A DNA stretch of 64,000 nt. Source: Empedobacter sp036647415. Lineage in GTDB: Bacteria > Bacteroidota > Bacteroidia > Flavobacteriales > Weeksellaceae. Numbering within the stretch: position 1 is the stretch's first letter; each line of letters opens with the position of its first letter. The DNA is taken from assembly GCF_036647415.1 (NCBI RefSeq), contig NZ_JAVXKG010000002.1, forward strand, positions 62,001 through 126,000, read 5' to 3'. The position numbers and the translations under genes are program-made. The notes under the pieces were generated by a model that was given only the letters and a program-made list of their open reading frames with translations, had not been told where the DNA came from and searched no databases. Positions 25,205 through 33,927 of the stretch are shown piece by piece.

Positions 25205-25804
25205 TTATCTCACTTCACTATAAAATTCTTCGATAAAATTTTCCATATATTTATTTCTACTTTCTGCAATTTGTTTTGCTGTTTCGGTATTCATCAAATC
25301 TTTTAATTTGAATAATTTATCATAAAAATGTTGTACACTCGATGCGTCTTTAGAATTGTCATATGGATTGTACAAAATATTTCCTACACTACCACCATAA
25401 GCAAAACAACGCGCGATACCAACAGCACCAATTGCATCTAAACGGTCGGCGTCTTGCACAATTTTAGCTTCTATAGTTGTTGGCGTATTTCCTTTGCTAA
25501 ATGAAACTTGTGAAACAATTTCTAAAACTTTATTAATTGTATCATTTTCAACCTGGATTGATTGTAAAAACGCTGTAATTAATTCTTCTGATTTATCCAC
25601 ACCATCATGCAATTTATAATCGCCAATATCATGCGTCCAAGCAGCTAATTCTACCAAAAAAGAATCTGCATTTTCAGTTTCTAAAATTTTTTTCGCATTA
25701 ACCACAACACGCTCTATATGAAAGTAATCGTGACCAGTTCCTTCGTCTAAAAATGTTTTTTTGATGTATGCCTGTGTTAAAGTAAGTATTTCTTGTTTGT
25801 CCAT
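25205..25804 (-). CDS. HD domain hydrolase
   Basis: The 199-residue single-domain HD protein has the metal motif spread over GTGHDYFHIERVVVNA, LAAWTHDIGDYKLHDG and QDADRLDAIGAVGIARCFAY. These are the features of the YpgQ/YedJ group of HD phosphohydrolases, some of which hydrolyse (d)NTPs. The exact substrate cannot be told from sequence. It lies 48 nt upstream of the S41 peptidase pair on the same strand and may be co-transcribed with them. Confidence 0.9.
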   Translation of the reverse strand: MDKQEILTLTQAYIKKTFLDEGTGHDYFHIERVVVNAKKILETENADSFLVELAAWTHDIGDYKLHDGVDKSEELITAFLQSIQVENDTINKVLEIVSQVSFSKGNTPTTIEAKIVQDADRLDAIGAVGIARCFAYGGSVGNILYNPYDNSKDASSVQHFYDKLFKLKDLMNTETAKQIAESRNKYMENFIEEFYSEVR

Positions 25805-25904
25805 TTTATTCTAAAAATTATGTCTAAAAATACATTAGAAAATCAATTCTACTGAATAAATTGTTGAATAATAATTTAAAAATATTTTTTTGAATAAAAA
25901 TATG

Positions 25905-25912
25905 TATCTTTG
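25905..25912 (+). promoter_or_regulatory. rpsP promoter, -7 element
   Basis: TATCTTTG matches TAnnTTTG and lies about 50 nt before rpsP. A TTTG upstream is too close to be the -33 box. The leader between it and the ATG is 50 nt long. Confidence 0.6.
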
Positions 25913-25962
25913 CACCTCAAATTGTAAAACGGGACGAGTTCCCATAATTAATTAGTTATACT

Positions 25963-26490
25963 ATGGCTACAAAAATTAGATTACAAAGACATGGTCGTAA
26001 AGGAAAACCATTCTTTCACATCGTAGTTGCTGACTCAAGAGCAAGACGTGATGGTCGTTTCATCGAAAAATTAGGTACTTACAACCCAATTACTAATCCT
26101 GCAACAATCGAATTAAATGTTGATTCTTCTGTTGAATGGTTATTAAAAGGAGCACAACCTACAGATACGGCTAAAGCTTTATTATCTTACAAAGGTGCTT
26201 TCATGAAGAAACACTTATTAGGAGGTGTTGCAAAAGGAGCATTTACTCAAGAAGAAGCTGACAAACGTTACGCTGCTTGGTTAGAAGCTAAAGATGCTAA
26301 AATTCAAGCTAAAAAAGACGGTTTAACTTCAAACGCTGCTGCTGATAAAGCTGCTGCATTAGAAGCTGAAAAAGCTGTTAACGCTGCACGTGTAAAAGCT
26401 GCTCAAGAAGTTGAAGCTGCTGCACAAGCTGAAGAAACTACTGTTGAAGAAACAGAAGGTACAACTGAAGAAGTTGCTACAGAAGAATAA
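25963..26490 (+). CDS. rpsP: 30S ribosomal protein S16, with long C-terminal tail
   Basis: S16 binds 16S rRNA early in small-subunit assembly. The first 80 or so residues are the conserved protein (MATKIRLQRHGRKGKPF, SRARRDGRFIEKLGTYNP, GAQPTDTAKALL). From about residue 95 the 175-residue protein continues with an Ala/Lys/Glu-rich tail ending in acidic TVEETEGTTEEVATEE. Bacteroidota S16 proteins are often extended like this, while most other S16 proteins are about 80-90 residues. It is followed by rimM 23 nt downstream. Confidence 0.97.
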   Translation: MATKIRLQRHGRKGKPFFHIVVADSRARRDGRFIEKLGTYNPITNPATIELNVDSSVEWLLKGAQPTDTAKALLSYKGAFMKKHLLGGVAKGAFTQEEADKRYAAWLEAKDAKIQAKKDGLTSNAAADKAAALEAEKAVNAARVKAAQEVEAAAQAEETTVEETEGTTEEVATEE

Positions 26491-26513
26491 TTTTTAAGTT
26501 CAGAAAGAATCCA

Positions 26514-27038
26514 ATGACAAAAAATGATTGCTACTATTTAGGTAAAGTTACTAAGAGACATGGTTTCAAAGGTAATTTAATCATTCACTTGGATACAGAC
26601 GAACCAGAATTATACAATACTTTGGAAGCAGTGTTCATCGAGCAAGATGGTACACTGGTTCCATTTTTTTTCGAAACTGCACAGCCTTATCAAGGCACAA
26701 AATTATTAGTAAAGTTTGAAGATGTTGACAACGAAGACGTAGATCGTTTAGTTAATCGCGAACTTTATTTACCCCTAAAAACATTACCAGAACTTACTGG
26801 AACAGCATTTTACTATCACGAAGTTATTGGATTTACGATTTATGATCAATCAAATACCGAAGTTGGTGTAATAAATTCTGTTAATGATTCTGCTGCACAA
26901 GCTTATTTTGAAGTTGAAGCACAAGGAAAACAAATCTTAATTCCGATGATTGACGAATGGATTTTGGAAGTTAACCGCGAAGAAAAAGCGATGTTAATTA
27001 ACATACCAGACGGATTATTGGAGATTTATTTGGGATAG
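26514..27038 (+). CDS. rimM: 16S rRNA processing/maturation protein RimM
   Basis: RimM helps mature the 30S head domain and binds S19. The 174-residue protein has CYYLGKVTKRHGFKGNLIIH at the start, ELYNTLEAVFIE, RLVNRELYLPL, and the C-terminal PRC-barrel part with FYYHEVIGFTIYD, ILIPMIDEWILEVNREEK and INIPDGLLEIYL. It is directly downstream of rpsP, the conserved pairing; trmD is not adjacent here. Confidence 0.95.
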   Translation: MTKNDCYYLGKVTKRHGFKGNLIIHLDTDEPELYNTLEAVFIEQDGTLVPFFFETAQPYQGTKLLVKFEDVDNEDVDRLVNRELYLPLKTLPELTGTAFYYHEVIGFTIYDQSNTEVGVINSVNDSAAQAYFEVEAQGKQILIPMIDEWILEVNREEKAMLINIPDGLLEIYLG

Positions 27039-27099
27039 CTATTAACTCTAAGTGACAATTTAATTTTTTTGTTTATTTTTATACATAAAGATATTAACA

Positions 27100-27516
27100 A
27101 TGAAAATTATATTTTGCTTACTAATTTCAATCTTATCTTATTCTCAAGAAATCAAAATAAATAATGATTCTATTAATTTAGAGAATGGTACTGAAGCACA
27201 TTTTAAAGAAAATAATTTTGAAAAAGCGGAAAGTATATTTAATCAGATTTTAAATAGTAACGATAAGAATCCTGATGCTTATTTTAGAAGGGGTAGATTA
27301 TATTTCTCATGGAAAAAATATAAAAAAGCTATTAACGATTTTGAAAAATCTATTAAATATAATTATTCTGATTTGTCAAAATCATATTCAATGATAGGAA
27401 TGTCAAAAATGTTACTAAGTAATGATCCTCGAAGTTTATGTAAAGATTTCAAAAAGGCCATTAAATATGACCAAACTCTTACCGAATTTAATTTTTATAA
27501 AGATTTTTGTAAATAA
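27100..27516 (+). CDS. secreted TPR-repeat protein
   Basis: The 138-residue protein has a short signal peptide (MKIIFCLLISILSYSQ) and three tetratricopeptide-like repeats: GTEAHFKENNFEKAESIFNQ, PDAYFRRGRLYFSWKKYKKA with INDFEKSIKY, and LSKSYSMIGMSKMLL with LCKDFKKAIKYD. TPR arrays bind proteins, and no more specific role can be read. It is transcribed with or just after rimM, from which it is 61 nt distant. Confidence 0.8.
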   Translation: MKIIFCLLISILSYSQEIKINNDSINLENGTEAHFKENNFEKAESIFNQILNSNDKNPDAYFRRGRLYFSWKKYKKAINDFEKSIKYNYSDLSKSYSMIGMSKMLLSNDPRSLCKDFKKAIKYDQTLTEFNFYKDFCK

Positions 27517-27605
27517 TTCACTTTAAATTATATAAATTTTCAAAATAAAAAAACTAAATCTTCTTCTCTATTAAATTTTCAATAACTTTTTTATTGTCAA
27601 TTTTG

Positions 27606-27613
27606 TACCTTTG
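27606..27613 (+). promoter_or_regulatory. glnS promoter, -7 element
   Basis: TACCTTTG matches TAnnTTTG and lies 21 nt before the glnS ATG. The expected -33 zone is T-rich but has no exact TTG. Confidence 0.6.
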
Positions 27614-27634
27614 CAAACTCAATCGTAATTAAAA

Positions 27635-29317
27635 ATGGAAGAAGAAAAAAAATCATTGAATTTTATCGAGCAAATCATTGAAGATGATTTAGCGAACGGG
27701 ATGCCAAAAGAAAACTTACGTTTTCGTTTCCCTCCAGAACCAAATGGTTATTTGCACATCGGGCACGCAAAAGCAATCTGCTTAAACTTCGGTTTAGGAC
27801 AGAAATACAACGCGCCTGTAAACTTACGTTTTGACGACACAAATCCTGACAAAGAAGAGCAAGAATTCGTAGATTCTATTCGCGAAGATGTGAAATGGTT
27901 AGGTTTTGAATGGACGGAAGAACGTTATGCTTCTGATTATTTCCAGCAGCTTTACGATTGGGCTGTACTATTAATCAAAGAAGGAAAAGCATATATTGAT
28001 GATCAATCTTCTGAAGTAATAAATGAACAACGTAAAACTCCTTTTGAACCAGGAATTGACTCTCCTTTCAGAAATCGTTCTGTTGAAGAAAATTTAGAAA
28101 TCTTCGAACGTATGAAAGCTGGAGAATTTGAAGAAGGAACACATGTTTTACGTGCAAAAATTGACATGACTTCTCCTAACATGAACATGCGCGACCCTGT
28201 TATGTATCGCATCTTGAAGCGTCCACATCACAGAACTGGTGATACATGGAAAATGTATCCGATGTACGACTGGACACATGGAGAATCAGATTATATAGAA
28301 GGTATTTCACATTCTTTATGTTCATTAGAATTCAAAAATCACCGTGATTTGTACGAATGGTACGTAAATAATGTATCCTTAGACGGACAAGATCAAAAAC
28401 CAAAACAACGTGAATTTGCTCGTGGTAATGTATCATACATGATTACAAGTAAACGTAAATTGATGAAATTGGTACAAGAAGGTATTGTTACAGGATGGGA
28501 TGATCCACGTATGCCAACCATTTCTGGTTTACGCCGTCGCGGATATACAGCAGAATCTATCAAAAATTTCTGGAATGTTGCTGGTATTGCAAAACGTGAT
28601 AACGTATTGGATATTTCTTTGTTAGAATTCTCTGTTCGTGATCATTTAAACAAAATTGCACCACGTGTTTTTGCCGTTATTGATCCTGTAAAAGTAATTA
28701 TTGAGAATTATCCAGATAATCAAGTTGAAGAACTAGAAATCGAAAATAATCCAGAAGACGAAACAGCTGGTACTCGAATTGTTCCATTTACACGTGAAAT
28801 TTATATCGAGCGTGAAGATTTCATGGAAGAAGCGCCTAAAAAATTCTTCCGATTATCATTAGGAAATGAAGTTCGTTTGAAAGGTGCATATTTTATAAAA
28901 GCAGAACGTGTAGAAAAAGATGCTGAAGGAAATATTACAACAATTTATGCTACTTATGATCCTGAAACAAAGTCTGGAAGCGGAACAGAAGCTTCTAAGC
29001 GTAAAGTAAAAGGAACATTACATTGGGTTTCTGCAACAGAAAATATTCCTGTAGAAGTTCGCGAATATGATCGTTTATTTACAGTAGAATCTCCAGATGC
29101 AGAGAAAGATGTTGACTTTTTACAATTTGTAAATAAAGATTCTTTAACTGTTAAAAATGGTTTTGCAGAGCCAGCGCTAAAAGAAGCGAAAGTAGAAGAT
29201 AAATTTCAATTTCAACGCATTGGTTATTTTGCTTTGGACAAAGATTCTACAACAGAAAAATTAGTTTTTAATAGAACTGTTACCCTAAAAGATGCATGGG
29301 TAAAAGCAAATAAATAA
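27635..29317 (+). CDS. glnS: glutaminyl-tRNA synthetase
   Basis: GlnRS charges tRNA-Gln directly with glutamine. The 560-residue class I enzyme has the HIGH motif in FPPEPNGYLHIGHAKAI (about 28-44), NLRFDDTNPDKEEQEF, the KMSKS counterpart MITSKRKLMKLV (about 268-280), and the C-terminal anticodon-binding beta-barrels (FTREIYIEREDF, LKGAYFIKAERVEKD, HWVSATENIPVEVREYDRLF). Length is normal. It has its own promoter and a hairpin terminator at 29341. Confidence 0.98.
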   Translation: MEEEKKSLNFIEQIIEDDLANGMPKENLRFRFPPEPNGYLHIGHAKAICLNFGLGQKYNAPVNLRFDDTNPDKEEQEFVDSIREDVKWLGFEWTEERYASDYFQQLYDWAVLLIKEGKAYIDDQSSEVINEQRKTPFEPGIDSPFRNRSVEENLEIFERMKAGEFEEGTHVLRAKIDMTSPNMNMRDPVMYRILKRPHHRTGDTWKMYPMYDWTHGESDYIEGISHSLCSLEFKNHRDLYEWYVNNVSLDGQDQKPKQREFARGNVSYMITSKRKLMKLVQEGIVTGWDDPRMPTISGLRRRGYTAESIKNFWNVAGIAKRDNVLDISLLEFSVRDHLNKIAPRVFAVIDPVKVIIENYPDNQVEELEIENNPEDETAGTRIVPFTREIYIEREDFMEEAPKKFFRLSLGNEVRLKGAYFIKAERVEKDAEGNITTIYATYDPETKSGSGTEASKRKVKGTLHWVSATENIPVEVREYDRLFTVESPDAEKDVDFLQFVNKDSLTVKNGFAEPALKEAKVEDKFQFQRIGYFALDKDSTTEKLVFNRTVTLKDAWVKANK

Positions 29318-29340
29318 AAAAATATATCTTATTGAATACC

Positions 29341-29372
29341 AAGCTCGAACATTTTGTTCGAGCTTTTTTATT
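29341..29372 (+). terminator. glnS terminator
   Basis: Arms AAGCTCGAAC (29341-29350) and GTTCGAGCTT (29356-29365) form a perfect 10-bp stem with loop ATTTT, followed by a T-rich run. It lies 24 nt after the glnS stop codon. Confidence 0.9.
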
Positions 29373-29400
29373 ATCTTTAAAACAAATTCTAAAAGCCACA

Positions 29401-29856
29401 ATGAAAAAAAATATTTGCTACATATTATTTACAAGTATTATATTATTTACCAACTGTAAAAGCGTAAAATCAACAACAGATAAAGACACGGAAAACAAGC
29501 AGCAGAATAAAACTTTAGTTGGACGATGGAAATTAGTTAAATTATCTGGAGGAATTACAGGAAAAGAACAGAATCCACCAATGGGACAAGTACAATTAAT
29601 AGAATTTACACCTACCGAAATGATTTTGATGATTAACGGTAAAGAAATTTCTAGAAATAGCTATACAATAGGCAAAGGAAAAAGCATACATAGTATAAAT
29701 GATCGTGAAATGATTTTTCTAAACTCAAATACAAGAGCTGAAATGAGTTATAATTTATTAAGCGATAAACTAATCATTAGCGAAGAATCTCATGATGGTT
29801 TTAACAAATATTTTGAACGAATAGGAAAAAATGATGACGGATTACTTAGAGAGTAA
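29401..29856 (+). CDS. lipocalin-like lipoprotein
   Basis: From ATG at 29401 the 151-residue protein starts with a lipoprotein signal, MKKNICYILFTSIILFTNCK, with the lipid cysteine near residue 19. The rest is a small beta-rich domain beginning LVGRWKLVKLSGGITGKEQN and continuing IEFTPTEMILMINGKEI, the pattern of flavobacterial lipocalin-like proteins. The frame stays open to 29332, but that start would lie before the glnS terminator and spoil the signal peptide. Its 3' end overlaps radC by 26 nt. No ligand is known. Confidence 0.75.
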   Translation: MKKNICYILFTSIILFTNCKSVKSTTDKDTENKQQNKTLVGRWKLVKLSGGITGKEQNPPMGQVQLIEFTPTEMILMINGKEISRNSYTIGKGKSIHSINDREMIFLNSNTRAEMSYNLLSDKLIISEESHDGFNKYFERIGKNDDGLLRE

Positions 29857-30535
29857 AAACTCCATCAAAAACTGGAATGAAGATGATCGCCCACGTGAAA
29901 AATTAGCACTAAAAGGACGTTCATCACTTTCTGACGCAGAATTATTAGCCATCATAATGGGAAGTGGAAATCGTGATGAATCGGCTGTGGAGTTAGCCAA
30001 ACGCATCTTAAATTCTGCGAATAATAACTGGAACGAATTAGCCAAATTTACAATTCAAGATTTATCAAAATTTAAAGGTGTTGGCGAAGCAAAAGCAATT
30101 TCAATCATCACAGCGTTAGAAATTGGACGAAGAAGAAATTCACAAGAAATTTTAGAGCGTAAAAAAATCGCATCAAGTCGCGAAGCTGCAATCATTTTAC
30201 AACAACAAATCGGTGATTTACCAAATGAAGAATTTTGGGTAATGTTTCTCAATCAAGGAAATAAAATTATCAAAACAGAGCAAATTTCACGTGGTGGAAT
30301 CACTCAAACTTCTGTTGATGTTCGCGTTATTTTCAAACGAAGTTTAGAGTTAATGGCGACTGCTATTATCTTGTCACACAATCATCCTTCTGGTAATTTA
30401 AAACCAAGTGAAGCGGATATTAATATTACAAAAAAAATAAAAGAAGGCGCTACTTTATTAGACATTCAAGTAATTGATCACATCATTGTAACACAAAAAG
30501 AATATTACTCTTTTGCGGATGAAGGTTTGATCTAA
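29831..30535 (+). CDS. radC: DNA repair protein RadC / JAB-domain protein
   Basis: The 234-residue protein has an N-terminal helix-hairpin-helix region (ALKGRSSLSDAELLAIIMGS, LSKFKGVGEAKAISIITALE) and a C-terminal JAB metal-binding domain with ILSHNHPSGNLKPSEAD (H-x-H...D) and LDIQVIDHIIVTQKEYYSF. The molecular role of RadC is unsettled despite its name. Two Met codons stand at the start, and the second (29834) is equally possible. It overlaps the preceding lipoprotein gene. Confidence 0.95.
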   Translation: MMTDYLESKNSIKNWNEDDRPREKLALKGRSSLSDAELLAIIMGSGNRDESAVELAKRILNSANNNWNELAKFTIQDLSKFKGVGEAKAISIITALEIGRRRNSQEILERKKIASSREAAIILQQQIGDLPNEEFWVMFLNQGNKIIKTEQISRGGITQTSVDVRVIFKRSLELMATAIILSHNHPSGNLKPSEADINITKKIKEGATLLDIQVIDHIIVTQKEYYSFADEGLI

Positions 30536-30572
30536 AAAAATAGTACTTTTAAGCTTTATAGAAAATTAAATT

Positions 30573-31805
30573 TTGAGCCAATCTATCTTATTATTCACAG
30601 AAAAAATAACCAATCGAATAAATTACATTTTCGATTTTATTTTATGTGATTTTTCTGGAATTGACTACAAAATGACTACAGATTTTAACGAATTTCTTCA
30701 ATCAAATTTACCGAAAATCAATTTTTCAAATCATTTTTTTGACAATGAAATTAATTTTAATGTGGATGAAATTTTGTTAGAAATTGACATTAATAAAAAT
30801 ATAAATTATTATACATTAAATGAAATAGGAAAATGTTTTTATTGGCTTTCTCGTTACGAAGAATACATTTCTCCTAAAGATTTATTTGATGAACATAATC
30901 GCTTTTTAGGTTCTGATTTAGATTATTCACAACCAATTGTTGATTTAATTTGCATCGAAATTCAAAAAAAAATAAGCAAAAAATATCCAGAATTAAATTT
31001 TAGACAACGTATTTTTAAACAAATCAATACGCATGACGTAGATTATGCATGGAAATATTTACATCATTCTCCTAAAATAAAATTTGGTTCACTTTTTAAG
31101 AAACTTGTAAAAGGTAATTTTAAAGAATTTCAAAATCAAATCAAGATTTTAAATCATAAAGAAAAAGATCCATACAATACGTATGATTATTTAAAACATC
31201 TTGCAGAAAAACATCAAATTGGAACCATTTTTTTCTGGCTATTGGGCGATTATTCTACGTTTGATAAAAATCATGATTGGAAAAATAAAGCACAACAAAA
31301 ACTAATCAAAGAAATTTCTACTTGGGCAAAAGTTGGAATTCATCCTTCTTATAAATCTAATAACAACAACACGTTATTAACAACAGAAATAAATCGTTTA
31401 CAGACAATTACAAATTCTGAAGTAAAATTATCTCGTCAACATTTTATAAAATTGCATTTACCAACCACTTATCAACAATTGTTGATAAACCAAATTTTAG
31501 AAGATTATACCATGGGATTTGCAAACCGATTGGGCTTTAGAGCAGGAACTTCTACTCCTTATAAATGGTTTGACTTATCTACAAACCAACAAACATTGTT
31601 AACAATATATCCATTTGTTGCAATGGATGTTACGTTAAAAAACTACTTAAAATCAACACCTGAATTGGCCATCTCAGAATTAAAAAGCTTGAAACAAACA
31701 ATTAAAAACGTAAACGGAACGTTTATAACATTATTCCATCAATCAAACTTTAGCGGAGAATGGTTAGAATGGCGAACAGTTTACGAAAGCATTTTTAATG
31801 ATTAA
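30573..31805 (+). CDS. polysaccharide deacetylase family protein
   Basis: The 410-residue protein has an N-terminal region typical of DUF7033-like deacetylase relatives (FDFILCDFSGIDY, CFYWLSRYEEYISP). The catalytic half has NTHDVDYAWKYLHHSP near 150 (the HDVD/metal-Asp motif), GTIFFWLLGDYSTFDKNHDW, VGIHPSYKSNNN (second motif) and a closing FITLFHQSNFSGEW. It probably removes acyl groups from a surface glycan. The start is TTG at 30573; no in-frame ATG occurs before residue 33. It opens a polysaccharide locus and overlaps the next gene by 8 nt. Confidence 0.82.
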   Translation: MSQSILLFTEKITNRINYIFDFILCDFSGIDYKMTTDFNEFLQSNLPKINFSNHFFDNEINFNVDEILLEIDINKNINYYTLNEIGKCFYWLSRYEEYISPKDLFDEHNRFLGSDLDYSQPIVDLICIEIQKKISKKYPELNFRQRIFKQINTHDVDYAWKYLHHSPKIKFGSLFKKLVKGNFKEFQNQIKILNHKEKDPYNTYDYLKHLAEKHQIGTIFFWLLGDYSTFDKNHDWKNKAQQKLIKEISTWAKVGIHPSYKSNNNNTLLTTEINRLQTITNSEVKLSRQHFIKLHLPTTYQQLLINQILEDYTMGFANRLGFRAGTSTPYKWFDLSTNQQTLLTIYPFVAMDVTLKNYLKSTPELAISELKSLKQTIKNVNGTFITLFHQSNFSGEWLEWRTVYESIFND

Positions 31806-32667
31806 GCGAATAACACGAAAAAAACTTGATGTAGAAAAATATACGAATTGCCTAAATACTGCTACAAACTACAGAATTTATGCAGAATATTGGTATTTGG
31901 ATGCATTAGTTGGTGACAATTGGGATTGTTATATTTTGAACGATTATGAAGCTATAATGCCTTTACCTTACACCAAAAAATTTGGTGTAAAATTCATCAC
32001 ACAACCTATTTATTGTCAACAATTAGGTGTATTTCATAATCAAAATTTTTCGAGAAATAACTTTCAAAAATTTGAAAAAAAATTACATCGAAATTTAGTT
32101 AGAGGTTATTCTTTTAATGAAGAAAATACAGAGATGTATGAACCGAAGGGAACTTCAAAAGTTAATCAAATTTTAAAATTAAACACTGATTATCAATCAT
32201 TTTTCAGTAAACTACGAAAAAATAGAAAACAAGAAATAAAAATCGGTCTACCAGACGATTATAAGATTATTGAGAATAAACATGGTTTAAATTTTATTGA
32301 ATTATTAGAAAATAATTATAAAAATATAGAAAAAGATCTACAAATAAATAAGCTAAAAAAATTAGTAAACAGACTTCAAAAAAATGAAAAATCAATTACA
32401 ATATCAATATTAGTTAATGAGAAAACTATTGGTAGCTCATTCTATATATTTTCTAATCAAAGAATTATTCAACTATGTAATGCAAAAGACAATAATACAA
32501 AGTTGAATACAAATACATTTATTGTAGATTTTATTATCAAAAAAAATCTACAAAGTGAATTGATTCTTGACTTTGAAGGTTCTAGTTTAAAAGGTGTAAA
32601 TGAATTTAATACAAGTTTTAGAGCTGAAACAAAGTTTTTTACTGTTTATAAGAATCTCAAATTATGA
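31798..32667 (+). CDS. GNAT/FemAB-like acyl- or aminoacyltransferase
   Basis: The 289-residue protein looks like one copy of the double-GNAT FemAB fold: YWYLDALVGDNWDCYILNDY and AIMPLPYTKKFGVKFITQP near the N-terminus, KLRKNRKQEIKIG in the middle, and IGSSFYIFSNQRIIQLCNAK and LDFEGSSLKGVNEFNTSFRA at the end. Such proteins attach acyl or amino-acid groups to sugars or peptidoglycan. The gene overlaps both neighbours (8 nt and 4 nt), so it is in one translational unit with the deacetylase and the membrane protein. Confidence 0.75.
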   Translation: MIKRITRKKLDVEKYTNCLNTATNYRIYAEYWYLDALVGDNWDCYILNDYEAIMPLPYTKKFGVKFITQPIYCQQLGVFHNQNFSRNNFQKFEKKLHRNLVRGYSFNEENTEMYEPKGTSKVNQILKLNTDYQSFFSKLRKNRKQEIKIGLPDDYKIIENKHGLNFIELLENNYKNIEKDLQINKLKKLVNRLQKNEKSITISILVNEKTIGSSFYIFSNQRIIQLCNAKDNNTKLNTNTFIVDFIIKKNLQSELILDFEGSSLKGVNEFNTSFRAETKFFTVYKNLKL

Positions 32668-33926
32668 AAAAATATATTCCATCTATTTTCGTCTCTATAT
32701 TTTTCTTAATTATTTACAGACTGGGAAGTTTCAGTAAAATTCCTTTTGGAGATTCTGCTGGTAAAATAATAGATATTGAAAACAATGAATTTAATTTAGA
32801 AACATATTCTATCACCCATTTTTTATATCAAAACTTCACTGTTCTTATTTATAAAATATTTCCTTTTATAGATGCGATAGAAATTGGTCGATGGATAAAT
32901 ATTATTTCAGCATTACTCGTTTTATTCATCTTATTCAAAACCATCTATAAAACAACAGAAAACAATTGGATTGCATTTATAACCACAATTGTATTTGGAT
33001 TTAGTTTTACATTTTGGAAAAATACAGAAAACGTAGAAGTCTATACATTTAGCTTAATTTGGATCGTTTCCTATTGCTATTTTGCCATATCATATCTAAA
33101 AACAAAAGAAATAAACTCTTTATTATTTGCTGGTATTATATTAGGAATCAGCTTTTTTAGTCATATACAAGGTGTTTTACTTTTACCTTCGTATTTTTTT
33201 CTATGTTTTTTTAATTCTCAGAAAAAGGAAAAAACATTTTTAACTTTAATACCTATTTTATTTCTAGGATTGCTCTACATATATCCTATTATTAATCAAG
33301 AATCTATAAAAAATGTTTTATCATCATCTTCACAAAGTTGGATATCTAATACGTTTAAAAAAACTAGTTCAGATTATTTAAAAGATGGTGTAAAAGCCAT
33401 TGGTTATCTCATCTATAATTTTTGGTTTTTTAATTTATTTATTCTTTTTATACCTTTCAAACAGTTTTTTAAGAACACGATATTAATATTTTTAACACTT
33501 ATCGGAATCCCTGTTTTTTGTTTTTCAACTGTGTACGCAGTGAGTGATAACTATGTTTTCTTTTTAAATTTCAACTTAAGTTATTGCATTCTTTTAGCAA
33601 TTGGTTTACAGTATTTTATTTCGTCAAAACCTAATTTGAAATACATTATTTCTTTTATCATTTTTGCTACTCCTTTTAATTATTATTTCGCTAAAGAAAT
33701 TGCACTGAAAACCAAAAAAGGGCAAGAGTTTCATCAAGAAAAAGCTTATAAAGATGGTTTAAATTACTATCTATTGCCTTGGATGAATAACAATAAAGGA
33801 ATTGTGGAAGTAACTATTCAAAATAAAAAAACAGAAGAAGACATTGAATGGATGAAAGAATCTGCACGAAAAATAATTAAAAATAGAGCAAATAAATTAT
33901 CGAAAGATGAATTAAATAATCTCTAA
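32664..33926 (+). CDS. GT-C-like membrane glycosyltransferase (DUF2723-like)
   Basis: The 420-residue protein has about ten membrane helices. An acidic motif in the first loop (FGDSAGKIIDI), and SFTFWKNTENVEVYTFSLIW in the second part, resemble DUF2723/GT39-type GT-C transferases that take sugars from polyprenyl phosphate donors. The C-terminal 50 residues are soluble. It ends only one base from the stop codon of the convergent flippase gene. The sugar moved is unknown, and a polymerase-like role cannot be excluded because no obvious Wzy is present. Confidence 0.7.
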   Translation: MKKYIPSIFVSIFFLIIYRLGSFSKIPFGDSAGKIIDIENNEFNLETYSITHFLYQNFTVLIYKIFPFIDAIEIGRWINIISALLVLFILFKTIYKTTENNWIAFITTIVFGFSFTFWKNTENVEVYTFSLIWIVSYCYFAISYLKTKEINSLLFAGIILGISFFSHIQGVLLLPSYFFLCFFNSQKKEKTFLTLIPILFLGLLYIYPIINQESIKNVLSSSSQSWISNTFKKTSSDYLKDGVKAIGYLIYNFWFFNLFILFIPFKQFFKNTILIFLTLIGIPVFCFSTVYAVSDNYVFFLNFNLSYCILLAIGLQYFISSKPNLKYIISFIIFATPFNYYFAKEIALKTKKGQEFHQEKAYKDGLNYYLLPWMNNNKGIVEVTIQNKKTEEDIEWMKESARKIIKNRANKLSKDELNNL

Positions 33927-33927
33927 A

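Noticed and set aside
25889..25892. TTTG as -33 box of the rpsP promoter
   Set aside because: It is only 12 nt from the -7 element, less than the roughly 19 nt normal for Bacteroidota, so only the -7 element is listed.
29332..29400. Longer start of the lipocalin-like lipoprotein
   Set aside because: The extra 23 residues are encoded across the glnS terminator hairpin and would bury the lipoprotein signal.
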